64,000 bases of DNA from Camarhynchus parvulus (GCF_901933205.1 NC_044572.1:19678501-19742500), one strand, 5' to 3'. Positions 42,300-57,435 are shown, counted from the first letter of the stretch. Notes: generated by a model from the sequence alone, not told the origin. Numbers and translations are program-made.

Positions 42300-43867
42300 C
42301 TGAAACCAACAAGACATTTAAATCAATATTGCAATTAAATCAAAGGATGCTCTTTCTAATTTTTTAACTATTATACATCATGGCTTCAGGGTTTTACTGC
42401 TTCCAACAGATGTTATTTGGTCTCACTCTTTTAATGTTGCATTATATATTTCTAGACTACTGCATTTGCCTTGCTCAAAGCTTCAAAATTAGGATGTTTT
42501 TGCTTGAAGAAAATTCAATTCAGCATCAACATAACTGTTTCCCTCGTATATTTGTTGTGGACATTCTATAAAAAAAGGTTTCTGTGAGCTGTTGAAAAGT
42601 AGACAGGGAAAAGGCTTTATTCTGCTCATAATGATATTTTTTTGAAAATAACATTTTAAACTGAGAAAAATTACCATTATACACATTTGCCTAATAAATA
42701 AACCTTTAGAGCCTTTATAAGACATTTACCCTTTTTTTGGTAGAGTTTAGGCAAACTGTTGCTCTGATTGTGTAAAGTGCTGAGAAATTTCTCTTAGGGT
42801 ATGTAATATACAAATCTGTTTTACAAAAATTCGTGCTCATCTCGGAAGGTGAGTGAAAATCATCTCATAAAATTAGTGTAACTTAGTAGCTTACACATAA
42901 AACATTGGGTTCAAATCCAGAGTACTGAGAATCAGCCATCCCTAGACTCTAAGCCTAAAAATGAACTTACCTAAATTATTTTTTAGTTCAGTGCACTGTA
43001 TGCATAATTTCAGCCAACAGTAATTGAAACAGTTCTGATAACCCTAAATGCAATACTTCTGATAACCTTAGATTGCCTTTCAGTCTATAGCTTCAAGTTC
43101 TGCAAAAAGACATTTAGGAGAATTTGTTTTGACTGTATTCATTGTAATGTGTTTCATTTTTTCCTTCAAACGTGACTAAAATGTGACATATTGTTAAACA
43201 CAGTCTGATCAGAACACCATGATATTTGCCTTTGTGCAAGCCCATATTTCCAGAGGAGTAGTTGTTGTTGTCCAGGTATTAATCTCCTCAAATTGTGGTA
43301 CTTACTGAATTTTACAGACTGAGGAACTGCATTCTCATTGAAGCAGAACAGGAGAAGAGAACTAAACTTTTAGTTTAGTTTCAACATATACTCAAAGTAA
43401 TACTAAACAGAGTGACAATACAACAATAAAATGCAATCCATACATTTTAAGTGGATAGTACAAAAAAGAAGAAAAAAAATCACTGTTAACGTCGGTTACT
43501 TGCAGAACCTCAATGCCTAAATTTTCAGCTTTGAAATACAGAAGCCCATGTGCACTGACACAGCAAAAAACATCTTTCCAAATTGATATCTGTCTCGTTA
43601 TTTTGTCTTTTAGTTTTTCACTGTCAGTTTGATCTGATTACTCACCACAAACAATATATCATGAATGCCTTAAATAAATGAAAATCTATTGCTGTTTTTT
43701 ATAGACAATGCATGTAGCAGAGAGCCATCAGCAGAGGAGCAGACTCCTGAGAAAAAAACTGACTGAGGCATTTCTGATGGTTAAAGCAGTTTTCACCCCT
43801 CTCCAAAATGATGTGATAAAACCTGATTGAAGGTACCACCAAGAATTCATTACTGTGGCTCATCCTA

Positions 43868-44174
43868 AATTCTGGAACGACGCATAATAGTTGAGGTTGG
43901 CAGAGACCTCTGAAGACCTCTCTAATCCAACCCACTGCTTCAGCAACCTCTAGTACAGCAGGTTGGGAGGGACCATGCGCAGTTGGGTTTTGGATAATGT
44001 CATTAGATGGAGCCTCAACAACCTCTTTGGACAACCACTTGTGCTGGGTGATCCTCACAGTAAAGTGGTTTATTGTGTTCACATGAAATTTCTTGGTTTT
44101 TGAATTTGTACCCATTGCCTTCTATCAGTAGGCACTTTTGAGAAGAGTCTAGAATCCTTCTCTCCACTCCCTCC
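43868..44174 (-). repeat. CR1 LINE 3' fragment
   Basis: 'atagttgaggttggcagaga', 'ctaatccaacccactgcttc' and 'tgtacccattgccttctatc' with 'gagaagagtctagaatcctt' match inverted CR1. The middle is disrupted. Confidence 0.82.
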
Positions 44175-45260
44175 TCTGCACTGGAAATGATGCACTGGAA
44201 AATTAAACTACTTCCTTAAGTCATTCAATGGCTTAATTAATGACAGAAATTAGGTAATTGCAGATCCATTAGCATACAGTGATTTTCACTTCATATGAAA
44301 GCGTTCCATTATCACCATACAGGGGAGTGACTTTTGAAAATCCATGGCTTTGTGACTGATCATATCGCACATTACCTAGGTTATGTGATGTTATGTTACT
44401 CTATCATTTATATTTAGCACTCAATCACAGTTGTTTGTTTGTTATTTTTAAAGCAAGCAACTGTATAATACTTCAAACATACCATAAACCAGCATTTAAT
44501 AATGTTATCCTAAAATAAAATGTGTGATGCCAACAGAGACATAATGAAAATTTTTGTCTCAACAGGTGTGAATGTCATGAACACAAATTTACATATCTAT
44601 GAATTTCATCCTTTTGGAGTAAGACCTTTTTTATATGTCATTTCTAGGGATATCAGGTTACATTTAAGATAATGATGGTTTTTCTGCTACAGTCATTGGC
44701 AGAGAGTAATATAATCCCTCTTTAAATCAACATGCTGGCATTAGCATTGCACAGTGTAACCAAATATAAAAATAAATACCTCTACTCAGAATTATGGCAT
44801 AAAAAATCAACTTTCCATAGTACACTCATTCTGGCCAAAACTCCTACACCAGCTAGGAATTAAATCAAAATAAGAAATATAGCACAATTTGACCATAAAA
44901 TGCAACTTCAGTGTCAGCAAACCCAAAGCCAAAGACACGTTCACACGGAAGCCATAGCTTAGAAGTTTCAGTTTTTACAAGATATTCTTCAAATATAATA
45001 TAAGAAAAATCAATTTTATCAGAAAAAAATACACTGAAGAACATATGGGAAAATATGCTAGAAACTACTTTGAACAAAGAAAAAGAGAGACATTTAAAAT
45101 ATTATCTTGCCTATTTTTGCCCTCAAAATTACAAGGTTGCCAAAATCTGAGTTTGTGTCTATCAGTACTGAATTTGGAGAACAGTAACCTAACATCACTC
45201 CAGAGAGATTTAGTATAAAGCAAAACAATGTCTCCTAATGAACAGCTTTATTTTTAAGCT

Positions 45261-45290
45261 GGTTTTGGTTTTGGTTTTGGTTTTGGTTTT
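45261..45290 (+). repeat. Simple repeat of five GGTTTT units
   Basis: Five perfect GGTTTT hexamers. It is not the vertebrate telomere unit TTAGGG, so I treat it as an ordinary microsatellite. Confidence 0.9.
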
Positions 45291-45737
45291 TTAATGAGAA
45301 CAGAAGCTCCAACTAAATTTACTGATTTACAGTCCTCTTGGACATTTCTTGGACTGATTATTTTTGTTTTGCATTATGTTTTGGTAATCTCCAGTTGCTC
45401 AGTCCAAAAATCTGTGGGATCTGAATACTATATAAGATATGTTGCTGGTCAAAAGACCACAGTCCATTCCTTTCCCAGAAAAAAATCCATTATAGGCAGC
45501 AAAAAAATCACCCCAAACCAAAATAAAATAATATAGAATACAACACACAAGCACAGATAAGAATTGAATAGCTTGTGGTAACAACCAACCTTTTATAGCA
45601 GCATAGAAATAACTATATTAACAAGAATCAATGGAGTAATTAAAACAGCTATTTTCTCATAGGTCAAAGTTATCTGGGAGCAGCACATACACCCTTGTAA
45701 ATCACTTTTTTCCCTTACATTGAATACCTGGTGATTA

Positions 45738-45782
45738 AAAAAACAAACAAACAAAAAAAGCCAAAACCAAACAACAACAAAA
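45738..45782 (+). repeat. AAAC/AAC-rich tract
   Basis: AAACAAACAAACAAAA and related units, with 'caacaacaaaacc' at the end. Low complexity. Confidence 0.75.
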
Positions 45783-45910
45783 CCAATCTATTTCTATGGT
45801 ATGGAAAAATTAAAAAGTTTTATCATGCCCATTTATTTGGCTTTCCCCTCAGAATTTCAGCCTTTCCAAAAAGCCAGGACACCACAAGAAACTAACACAA
45901 GACATATTTT

Positions 45911-45975
45911 AGATGTTGCTGACATGACTGCATGTTATGCAGATTTGCATAACATGACTGCATGTTATGCAAATC
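45911..45975. repeat. 30-bp tandem duplication with a perfect 15-bp hairpin
   Basis: 'acatgactgcatgttatgca' occurs at 45922-45941 and 45952-45971. The second unit, with its left flank, forms a perfect inverted repeat: 45942-45956 and 45961-45975, with the 4-nt loop ACTG. The arms carry ATTTGCAT (45943-45950) and ATGCAAAT (45967-45974), the octamer motif in opposite orientations. Confidence 0.85.
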
Positions 45976-48942
45976 CCTTCACCAAATGAAATGGCAGTAC
46001 TTGAAAAGGAAAAAGCATATCCAGGATATCACTTTTCAGTTAAGTGCAATTTTGTATTGATGCAGCAAAGAGGCACATAATCTTCTAAGTAGTTTTTAAG
46101 AGGCCAATAGAGCTATCTTGGCTTCTGGATCACTAAACCCTACAAAATAAGCATATTAATGGTGGTTGCCACAGTACTTGCATTTACATACACTTGCTCT
46201 CCTTTCTACATATTTTGTTCTGGGCAGTGCAATTCTCAGAATACCAGCAGAGATCTTCCCTAGTAAGGATACCTGTGTGTGTTTGTATGCACGTAGAAAG
46301 CACACAAGTGCACATCATGCATACCACAAATAAATTGTCACTTTTGTGGATACAGCACAAGCTTGCAGCTGTCTTTATTTTATACCTATTTCCAGTATAT
46401 GTTATCTGTGGAAGACTAACCCATATAATAGACACAGGATTTATAGACATGACAAGATTCATTTGGAGATAGCTGATAAATAAAGTATTATTAACTGAGA
46501 CTTTTTTTTCCCAATTACCAGGAAAGGCCTGACTAGGAAAGAGCTCACAAAACCATTCTTTCCTTTAAGTTTGCAACTAGAGGACAGCAACAGGTCAGTG
46601 ACTACTTCCCTGACTCTCTGAGCACAAGAGCTTACTTGTACCAATGTTTTGTAAGATGTAAACATTCCTGTGATATCCATTTCATCTAAAATCACAGAAA
46701 GAACCAGACAGGTCGAATATCAGTCCTATAGGCTGTAGATCTTTATTGTTTGAAACAAAATGGATAAGGCCAAAAATATTAAAGTTTAATAGATAGCACT
46801 AAATATCATAGATTTGGTGACACAGAGTAAATGTTTAAAAGACTTAACATGAAAGAAGTGATTGATCACACAGGAAAAGATGCTCTAGCATTACAGCACT
46901 AAAGACATAGGTTGTAGGAGGTTGTGTTTGGCCAGTGCTTTGTGCTTTTGAAAGGCATAGGGTGAATTCCAAATTATTATGGTTCCTAAAGGTAGCAGTG
47001 AATAAGACCTTGAGCTGTTTTGGAAAGCAGGGTCTACCTCAAGTTCAAGCGCACTGAGCTGCTGTTTAGCAAGAGCCTCACTTCTGCTCTCCAAGAGAAA
47101 CACATGCACTCACTCAGCAGTGCAACACCACCATGTCAACAGTATGAAATGAAACATAACATACAATGTATACTCAATTGAAATTGGTCTTTTCTCCCAC
47201 TATTTGTCTTTTTAGAAGTTATGGTCCTTCCTGAGTAGAAATGCTTTAATATTTAAGTTGAAAATTCACCTCTTTTTGTTGTTTAAATTGCATTGTTTAG
47301 TGGGAGGACTTAAACCACTTCTCTCCCCTCTTTCACAACACTTGAGATATAGGAATAATCAAACACCTTGTTGAAAATACTATTCAATTAAAGGAAATTT
47401 AATATGCCAATTTCACCCTTTAAAATGGGATTTATGTAATAGACAGTCCCAGAAGGTTTCATTACTCAAGTGTAGTTTGAGATTCAGAAATTATGAAATG
47501 CAATTTTCATCAAGTTTTTTCATTTGCTTGCCTCAATTGCTCAATACCCTTCATGCATGATTTTTTATAGAATATTAGAATTGTATTAGCAAACTTATCA
47601 ATAATGCTTCTCTCCATGGATGACCCTGTAAATCTATTGCAGGGTCAGAAAAAAAATCAGGAAAACCAGATGCAGATGTTTCTGCTCAAGCAAGCTATGT
47701 GTAATTTCGAATAAGATTCTTTTATAATTTTAAAAACCATAGAGAAATCTCCTCATGGAACAGATCACTCAAAAGGCCAGATTTAATTCAAAGATATGCT
47801 TTGACTGCAAAGACTCTGACCTGTAGACACAAAATTCGGCCAAAGGACTTCCCAAAGCTGTTCAAAGCAAGCAGTACTGTGCCTAAGGCCCCTGATAACC
47901 TGGAAGAATAAAAAATATATTCACAGTTCTGGAAATGCAGAACTGCCTCTGGCGCAAGCAATACAAAAGATAAGAAAATTCTCTTTAACTTCTAGTGCTG
48001 ATATCATGGAGTATATAAATCCACAGGAGACAAGGACAGAAGCTTTTATATTGGATAAAGAATGAAAGACCAGCTTTGGTATACAGTGTATCAGCAGGAT
48101 AAGGATCTGATACTCGTGATACTCTTATATAGGGATCTACCATACTTTGCTTAATACCAAAGGACACACGAGGGAGAAGCATTGAGGACTGAGCAATGAG
48201 AGTCTGGTTGTTCTAGGCTTTATCTCTTTGGAATTTGCAAGTGGTAAAAGAAAGGGAGAAGTAGAAATAAGGCAAAAAATCATGAGATGCTTTTGGAGAA
48301 AATCCTATTTCCCAGTAATTATGAACATGTTCAATGAGATAAAAGTATCTCCTGAAACAATCTGAGATCTCTACTTCTTGGTCCTTTTCCTCCTCCCTGT
48401 CTGTTTCTGTCTCCCTCTATCCTAATTCCAGTGTAGAGTTACATTGCATCTCAGAAAGTTCAGATGAATAGATTATTTTTAGAGCTTTTCAATCATATCT
48501 ATGCTGAAAGTGACTGTCAAACTATTGTTTCTACTGTGATGTAGAATCAAGCAAAATTACTCAATCACAGCACTCTCCAGTTATCACAGATATCCTAGAA
48601 GCATTTGATATGAATATTTATTTTTTAACATGCACTTGTCCTAATGTTGTCCACAGCGGTGGTTGTGATAGATCAATGGAGTAGAGCACATAGTGCAAGG
48701 TGCAATTATCTGCAAAAAGGAGACTCTTCCTCAGCTGAGTGCTCTCTCTGTCTCTGCAGCATTGCCCTTAGATGTGAAATTCATCTTGGGTGTCATCTTG
48801 CATGGAGGTTCATGATGGGTTACATGCAGTTTGGCTGCACTGGAAGGGTGCCTACTTTCTAGAGTCATTTTACATGAAAATGAACTCAGCCTGAGACAGG
48901 GGTCATTCTTTTAGTACCACCTTTACAGACAAAGATTGTATA

Positions 48943-48959
48943 TTAAAAAAAAAAAAAAA
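48943..48959 (+). repeat. Poly-A run
   Basis: An uninterrupted run of A ending in AAGGTAG. No retroelement body is visible before it. Confidence 0.75.
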
Positions 48960-50720
48960 GGTAGAAAGCCCATTCACCTCAACCCTATATATTTTAGTAG
49001 CCAAAAAATTCCTTCTATTTTGGCCCGTTTGAAATAGATGGAGTCAAAAAATCTACCACTGGATATGAAGAGTAAGCAATATGTGAAGTAAATGTGAAAA
49101 TGATGGGATTTTAATTTTAGGCTGAAAGTCCTAGTTTACAGCCATGTGCTAGGAAACCAAATTATCTTCGGAGTCAGCAACTCTTCTTCAAAAGTTTCCC
49201 ATAAGATAAACAGAAAACTAAAATGCCACTGAGGTCTCTACTTGAAAAATGAGGTAAAAGTTATTTATTGTTTCTCGTATTCAAAATCTGTGGCATTACT
49301 TATACATCTCTGAGAGATACAAAAAGGAGGTGAACAAACCTTTTGGTTAAGCTCATGCATTTTTACATAAGCACCAACAGAAATCCTGGTTTACAGATAT
49401 ATGAATGACTTCTGAGGAATGCAGTAAAACCAAGACAATTCTGTGGTTTTCAAGCTGGTGCCATATGTCCCTTTTTTCCATATTAATTTTTTTTTTCAAA
49501 GAAGGTTGTCAAATGTAAATCTTTCCCCAAATCTAGACTGTAAAAATTAATTTTGTAAAAATTGATTTATATTTTTCAAACATTTCTAGAAAGTCTTAAT
49601 ATTCAATGCAGTTCAAGCATTTTTGCATAACAGGACTTGTGCAGGAATTCATGCAGGAATTCCTGTCTTTCCCCAGTGTAACTGGCAGCCCTGGCAAGCT
49701 GGGTTGAGGGAATTTCCTCCACATCTCTCCTTAGCATGCTGCCTTCCTCACTGAGTCCTTCCTACAAGGTCATACAGAAGGGAATCCTCTGAAAGGCATC
49801 TGTGGCTGATCTTCACATTGCCAAAAGGGAGATATTTTTCTTCCCTAGAACCAAATTGTGCATATCTGTACCCTCTGCTAAGTGTAATGAGGTCTGAGTT
49901 CAGTAAATTTTCAGTATGTTCATGTTAATGTATGTTGCACTAAGCCAAGTTAAGTTAATGATACCAAAATTTCTAGACTTCTCAAAATGAGCTTGCTTTT
50001 GCTGTAATGAAGATTCAATATATAGCACAAAATTTTAAATTGATAGCTCACAATTAAATCAGAGATTAATTTCCTTGTAAACGCAAAATCCAAATATAAG
50101 ACTAACAAAAATTTTATCATTGATTTCAGCACATTTACTGAGAAGTTTTAGCCAGGTCGTGTGATTCCAGTGCCTCATGTCAGAATACCCTGACATTGAC
50201 CCACTTATACAAGCAAGAGAAAGTCATCATGAATCATTAAAGTATTTGAAGGGGGAAAAAAATGAAAATTAAAAAAACTGGGCATACATTCTGTCTGAAC
50301 ATCAGTGAATATGCTTAGTGACTAATTTAGGTCTGGCAGCATTCTCTGTCTGAATTCCCCTCCCTCTCACTTCAGGGCCAGATTTGTACTGAATACTTCT
50401 ATTATCAGAATTTGAACTTCTCTCAAGCATTTAAGAAGAACGAATTAAATCCTCCACTAAACATAAAGCTTTGCATGATGCATAGCTGAGGATTCAAAGG
50501 AAACACTGGCTTGTTTTAAAAACAAAAATAGCTGGCCTGCATACACAGACACTAGGATGTTTTAGTTATTGTCTCTCTGATCTGCAAAGCTAGGGTGGAA
50601 TTCTAATAAGAAAGTATTTTTCTACCAAGACTTTCAAAGCTTCTTGTTTATAAGAGCATGGAAGTAAAGTTGTTCAAAGGATTTCAGTACCTTCACCTAT
50701 GGTCTTTGCCATAAACAGTA

Positions 50721-50770
50721 GGTGAGAAGGAATACAAATATGTGAGGAGGAATACAAATATATGAGGAGA
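50721..50770 (+). repeat. 20-bp tandem repeat, about 2.5 copies
   Basis: 'ggtgagaaggaatacaaata', then 'tgtgaggaggaatacaaata', then the partial unit 'tatgaggaga'. The period is 20 bp. Confidence 0.85.
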
Positions 50771-53324
50771 AAAGGAAAGAAGAAGTTTACCACTAGGTAA
50801 ACAAGCTTTATTATATTTTAATGAAAATTTCTGTTCAGCTCAATTTGGTGAAGCAATTTCCTATTAATAGATTGCAGAGTTTTTATTTTCATTCTTTTAA
50901 AAATGAAATATAATTGTAACATTAGAATAAAAGGTTGTGGAGTCTGATTCCAAACAGTCGACTGACAAAGATCACTGGAGCAGTAATGGTTCTGTCTTAT
51001 TCCTGGATTTCTATGGCACTGAATTCCCAGACTTTGAATACTATATAAATCAACTGAATAGCAAAATGTTCTGGAAATTTCTTTCAAATTTCAATTCAGA
51101 GTATGATTCTCTTCATTTATCTTCCCTTGTTAGTTTTTACACTAGGATGCCAAAATCAGTATGTATGATGAGGCTGAGTCATGTGCATGTCCATGCTTAT
51201 ACTCACTGCTGTGTTTCTGAGACTACACAATTCTTTTTCTTTAAATTACAGATGCACAAAAATCAGACGTCTGGTAACAGCATGCCTGAGAAATTGTGCT
51301 CTTGATTCACTGTTATTTGACAGTGAGCCATCAGCTGGCAAAGCAAATCAATAATGCTTGAAGTGTTCCTTAATGATAGCAGACTACAGTATCATGAAGT
51401 TAAATGTCATAAGTGTAAAAAATAAATTTATCATTAGGGATTATTCTGCATGACTCTCATAGATATTTTATCTTTTTTTATTAAGGCAAAAATGGAGACA
51501 TTTTGTTTCCAGCCTGCAAATAACCTCATGCATGGTCAAAGTCAATTATTGGAAAGCACAAGAAATGATGACAGAAAATTCCATTCAGGTCACATAGTCT
51601 CAATAAAGTTGTATAAAGAATTATTGTAAAAGTAAGTGAAAAAAAATATCAGTACATCAGCTAATGTAAGAATAACTTTTTTCTAGCTCTGATGTAATTT
51701 CACTATTTTTCATATTTTTTAATTTAACCTGGAAACAAAAATTTTTCAGATTTGGAATTTAACCTATATTTGCTACCAGAACATTCTTACCCTCTAAAAC
51801 CCAACTCTTTTATATCTTTGTTTCATTCTATTTTTGACAATATATCCTAGAGCTCATATTTCCAATAAACCCACAGCTTCTTCTTGTTCTTTACTTCCAT
51901 AGAAATTAGTGAGACCTGATGAAAATGAGCCTTGAAGGAAAAGGCTTCAGAAGCTCAGATCATAATAAAATCATTTGTAGTATTCTACTGATAAAGAAGT
52001 TGTTGACTAATTTTTAAAAGGAAATAGTGAAAAGGTTTTCTGTAATCAGTTGAAAATCCTCATTTAAAATGAGCTATGTAAATCACAACTATAAAAGTGA
52101 AGAGAAAAGAATGCGCCTCAGCACAGATACTCTTGTGATCTATACAGCTTATAACACACTGTATGGAAGCAAGCTGAAGGAAAATACATGTAAAATAAAA
52201 TAAGTATTTAGATATATTAAACAATGGTATAACTGTTGAATATTACCATAGTGCAGAAAAAAATCTAATATTCACATGTAAAATAACACATGGGCTGCCT
52301 CTCTCTTTCCTTTTCACTGTCTCAACTTGAGTACATAATTTTGGCAAAGAGGCAAATATTTTATTGTGCTGACTGTAAACCATGTTCCAGGAATACCATT
52401 CAGCAGCTTCCAAAAGGACAGTCTGTGAGGAGGAGGCTATCCCAAAATATTTGAAAGCTCCAGAATTGCTTTTACTTTGGTTTTCACCACTAAATGCTGT
52501 CTGCTGAGAAGCAGCTAAATATTAGAATTTTCCCCCATGCAATTTAAGACATTCTCATTTCAACTCTATTCTGTTTATTTTAAATCTGTTTTCAAGTTTT
52601 AATTATTTGCAATTTCCTAGTTTTTTCTGTGGATGTTGTATTCCACTGTTTATGTAATTAACACATCCAGAATACCCATAATATGTAAGATTTTAGTTTC
52701 AGAAAATAAGACCAAGTAGAAAATATAAATGTGGCTTCAGCTGCCCTAGAGGACCCTTGTCATATGTCTAGCCCAGGAATTCTACAGCTCCAAGCACAAG
52801 AGCATGGGTAAGTGCTGTAAATCAAGTCATTTTGTTGATCAGAGACCCCTGTTCCCCATTTGCTTTGTACGCTGCTCTTCTTTTTGAGTTTGGCCACAGT
52901 AAGATTGTGTTTGCTGACTTTTAGCTTTTTTACAACAGACACAATAAAACTGTGAACTCTGTGCTGCAAAAAGTACAATCTGTACATGACATGCTTTCTC
53001 TATCCTGAATGCCCCGGACTTGGGTCAGGTGGGAAATGTTATTTTTGAGAAACTGGCAAAATGTATTTTGCGTGTTTGTTCTACACAGGTAAAGAATCAA
53101 TAACAACAAGAATGAGAAAGGTCAGACCAGGCTCCTTCATGTCATCATGCCAACAGGAAGGTCAGCATACCAAAAGCCTTGAGAAAATTAAGCAAGCAGG
53201 TATCAACTTGTGGAGTAGAAGGCAAAACATCATATGCAGAGTGCAGAGCTGATGCGAAAGGCACTAAATGATTCCCTTTTAGTGCTGGTTTGAGGCTAAG
53301 TGTCCTCATACAGATAAGAAAATT

Positions 53325-53362
53325 GGGGGGTAGAGGTGGGGTGAGGTATGGTGGGGTGTGGG
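53325..53362 (+). other. G-rich block with four G-runs (quadruplex candidate)
   Basis: Four runs of three or more G (53325-53330, 53338-53341, 53353-53356, 53360-53362) are separated by 7, 11 and 3 bases. The middle loop is long, so folding is uncertain. On the gene's RNA this would be the C-rich strand. Confidence 0.5.
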
Positions 53363-55006
53363 TGGTTTTTTTAGATTTTGTTTGTTTTGCTTATTTTACA
53401 GGCATGCATGTTCACAGATGTACACAGATACAGCTGAAAAGAGAACAAATGATAGCCTTCTGATCCTGCTGGGAAGCAAAGGCATAGGCATAAACACATT
53501 CCCACAGGATACATACCCCTAAACTTTAGTGATAACCCTGCTGTACCTAGCACACACTACCAGAAATGCTGTAAGGAAATGATTCCTGAGTGTATAAAGA
53601 CTGTACCTTATTAGAGTGCAAAAGCTATGACCATGCAATTTACAACTCTATAAAGGATCAGCATCTTGGGTCTCCAAGATTCCTAAATCAATCTTTAAAA
53701 AAAATTTATTGAAAACTATGCTTCTATTGCACACATCAAATTTCTATGAGAAAGCCTCTTCTGAATCATCTGTCTTCATAAACCATAATTTTCTGCAAAA
53801 TACACAGGAATATGACTGTGCTGAAGCTGTATGTGAAAGTAGTTGGAGCATTTGGTGCAACTGCTTTCCCAACAGAGCTTCTTCCTGAAGCAGTGCTGTA
53901 AAACAAATAGTTGCTATAAAGTAATAAACCAAGTTACTTCCTGAACTGTTTCACTGCAAAGGTATTTTAATGCAAGACTTGTTATAAAACACTGTTAACA
54001 TTCAGATTTGTAGGGTCATAGACTAAAACCAATGTAAATTTCAGCAATCTTAACATTTTAAGAGATTAAGGATCTTTCTCCTGACAGCTTTCCAAATCCT
54101 TATTGAAACAATTTCCTTCCTTGCAATGACAACTCTGGAATATTTCCAGTTATGCTTATATGATGTAATTTTTCAGGTAGTTATGTAATATGTGAACTTA
54201 AGAGTAAGAAAAAATATTTTTGCACTATATTAAGACATGTTGATACCATCTTTATGAACTTAACAGAGATATTACTACTTCCTTAAGAAAATAAAATCTG
54301 AATATCTTCATGAATCTGACTGTGAAATAAAGTGTCTAATTTGTTGTAGCTCCAAAACAGAACAGAATCCCAGAAATGTGGTTTAACTAGACCCCACTGG
54401 GATGAATTAATACATGTGAACACAACTGGCAACAAATTGCAAGAGAGACCAACATCTACTTTGTTATTCAAGATGATAGATATTGACTTACCATCTCCTA
54501 CCAGGGCATCCTTACCAATCTACCTTTGTTTTTTAGAGAACAATCACATGCACAGCAATGAGGACAATTAAACACCTTGAAAAAAGAGAAGGGGCTCAGT
54601 AATGCTCGCGTGCTTCATAGAGCTTTTAAGAGTACATCTGCCTTAGAGTTTTATTAAAGTGCAATTCTGAAGGTTCCAGACTGTATCACATTTCCATTCT
54701 TTGAATTATACAACAATTTCTGAATGCAAACCCTTCATTTTTTAGATGAAACTAGAACAAGAAGTTCATTTTTCATACTTCAGTTGATGATGGGTATCCA
54801 GTCTATGGCAGGAGATTAAAGCTTGCTCAAACAACTACCACAAAACTCATACAGTGTTGATATGTGGCATCAGCACCTCGTTTAACAAAATCACTTATGT
54901 TGTGTCACACTGTTTCCTACAAGATATAAAAACCACATACTTTCCTGACAGAACCCATGATTGACATACTCGGTATTTATCCTTTTGCTCTTAGGGGTTT
55001 CTTTTG

Positions 55007-55095
55007 TTACTGTTTGTTTGGTGGTCTGTTGGGGATTTTTTGGTGGATGGTTTAGGGTTTTTTTTTGTTGTTGCTTTTGTTGTTTTTAATAAGGG
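55007..55095 (+). repeat. T/G-rich low-complexity tract
   Basis: TTTGTTTGG, TTTTTTGGTGG and TTGTTGTTGC-type units without a fixed period. Confidence 0.65.
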
Positions 55096-55602
55096 CTAAC
55101 TGTTCTTATTTTAGCTTATGTCTACAGAGATAAGAATTAAATGGAATGTTCTGTGAAGGAGTCAAAAGTTTTATTTTGCTGACCTTAACACTTCAACTGA
55201 ACTGGGAAAAAATAATATGGATAAAGCTTCATTTGTAGTCTTATTCTTATGGCAAGCGACTTTATAATAAAACACAGAGGCCACAGGTTTCATATAATAT
55301 GATCTGACAAAATTTATACAAAATTGTTATATATAACATCACAGACTCAATAACTTACCAAGAGATTAAAGAAGGAAAGTGAAAATTACTCAAAACAAAT
55401 TAAATAAAGCAAACAAAACCTTAGTAATTTCCCGGATTTATCTGCCATAATTCAGTGTGAGAACACTGCATGAATGTATGTGCAGAAAAGAGTATTAAAG
55501 TTAGAAGAACAGAAACAATTTATTCATAACTGATTTTATGAGCAGTGAAAATATTATAACAGTAAAATTATGATGTATTTAAAAATGAACAGGAAGTTCC
55601 TA

Positions 55603-56028
<426 letters not shown>

Positions 56029-57435
56029 TCATCAGTAGCAGGTAAAATCTCAGTAGAGAAATTACTTTGTGTGTGATTGAACCACAAAACCATCCATTTT
56101 GTTAGAGCTGTATTTAACTTTATACAAAACTGTTCTTTGTTTTTTGAATATATTACTGGATGAAAGGCTTACACTACCACTTTAAATTGTATCCATCTAT
56201 CTTTCAGAAGTTGTGACAATGGTGATAAAGAGGAGGAAAAGCTAAGAAATATTCGATAACCATAGATTTAGAATAGCTTATTTGAAGGTAAATAAGAATA
56301 CTCTAACTCACAAGTACACTAATGTATTTTAAAGCTTTTCTTTAGACTTCTTATCATAATATCTATCTGCCAAGTCAGAAGTAAACATGCTGCATTTTAT
56401 AATAGTAATGCTGGAATGCAGATGCACCAATTTTCCTTGCCATAGAGGATTGATGCATATATACAATGACATCAAAAGGAAATATTTGCCCAAGTGTTGT
56501 ATATGTCTAAATCCATTTTTCTTTGTGACTGAATAACCATCTAAACCATAAATGAGACTTTTTTCCTACTCTTTTCTTAGCAAAATCCATTAGCACTCCA
56601 GCTGGGGTTAAGAAAAACACTGAGAGATGCATCAAGCAGATAAATGTAATGCATAACAAAGGTCCTAAGACTGTTGTACATGAACAAGCAAAATCTAAGG
56701 AAAATAGAGACAGCAGTAAAACAGACAGGGAAGAAAATTAATTACATTTCTTTATCCATGGTGAACCTGTTAGATCAGATTTATGTTAATGTCTTATGCA
56801 TATTTATGATGAGAAAATGAATCTTGGTGCTGTAGATATTGTATTCTGAATAAGAAAGTGCAGACAAGCATGCACACAAATATTACATTAGTTTGTGAAT
56901 CAGGGAACTCACAGAATTGTTGATATCTTTTAGAAGGAGGTCCTTAGACCTAACAAAGCATAGACACTTGAAGTGTTGCTTGGCAAGGCTGTTCTTGAAA
57001 ATCATAATGAACAGAAGAGGAACTTTTGAAAACAATGACAACTTTACTTTAAAATGCTAAACAGGAAAGAAAAAAAAGGGGATGAATTTACATAACTTCA
57101 TGTAAAGTCATAGATATCCAGCTGAATAACTCTATTTCTGCACATAACTAATGATGTTCGACCAGTGGTGATAGCAGCCCTTTCTAAGTCATGATATCTG
57201 AGCACACAAGCACCTACAGATGCAAGTTTAGGCATTGCTTCATCAGTTATGTCTCATTTGTTTAAAGCCAATGACACAGTCCATTAAAGTGAAAATAATA
57301 TAACAAGACCTTAGTAGTGCTTTGCACCACTAATTCCAGAGTTGATGGCAATTGTTAATGATGTTCTTAATGAATTTCTCCCAGTGAGACTCCTAGCTCT
57401 ATGTTCCATCACATCAGCAGTCCGTTCTTTTAACA

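Noticed and set aside
42908..42918. GGTTCAAATCC, a match to a tRNA B-box-like sequence
   Set aside because: I could not fold a cloverleaf around it or find a proper acceptor stem, so a tRNA or tRNA-derived SINE is unsupported.
45261..45290. GGTTTT repeat considered as interstitial telomere-like sequence
   Set aside because: Vertebrate telomeres use TTAGGG; this is an ordinary short microsatellite.
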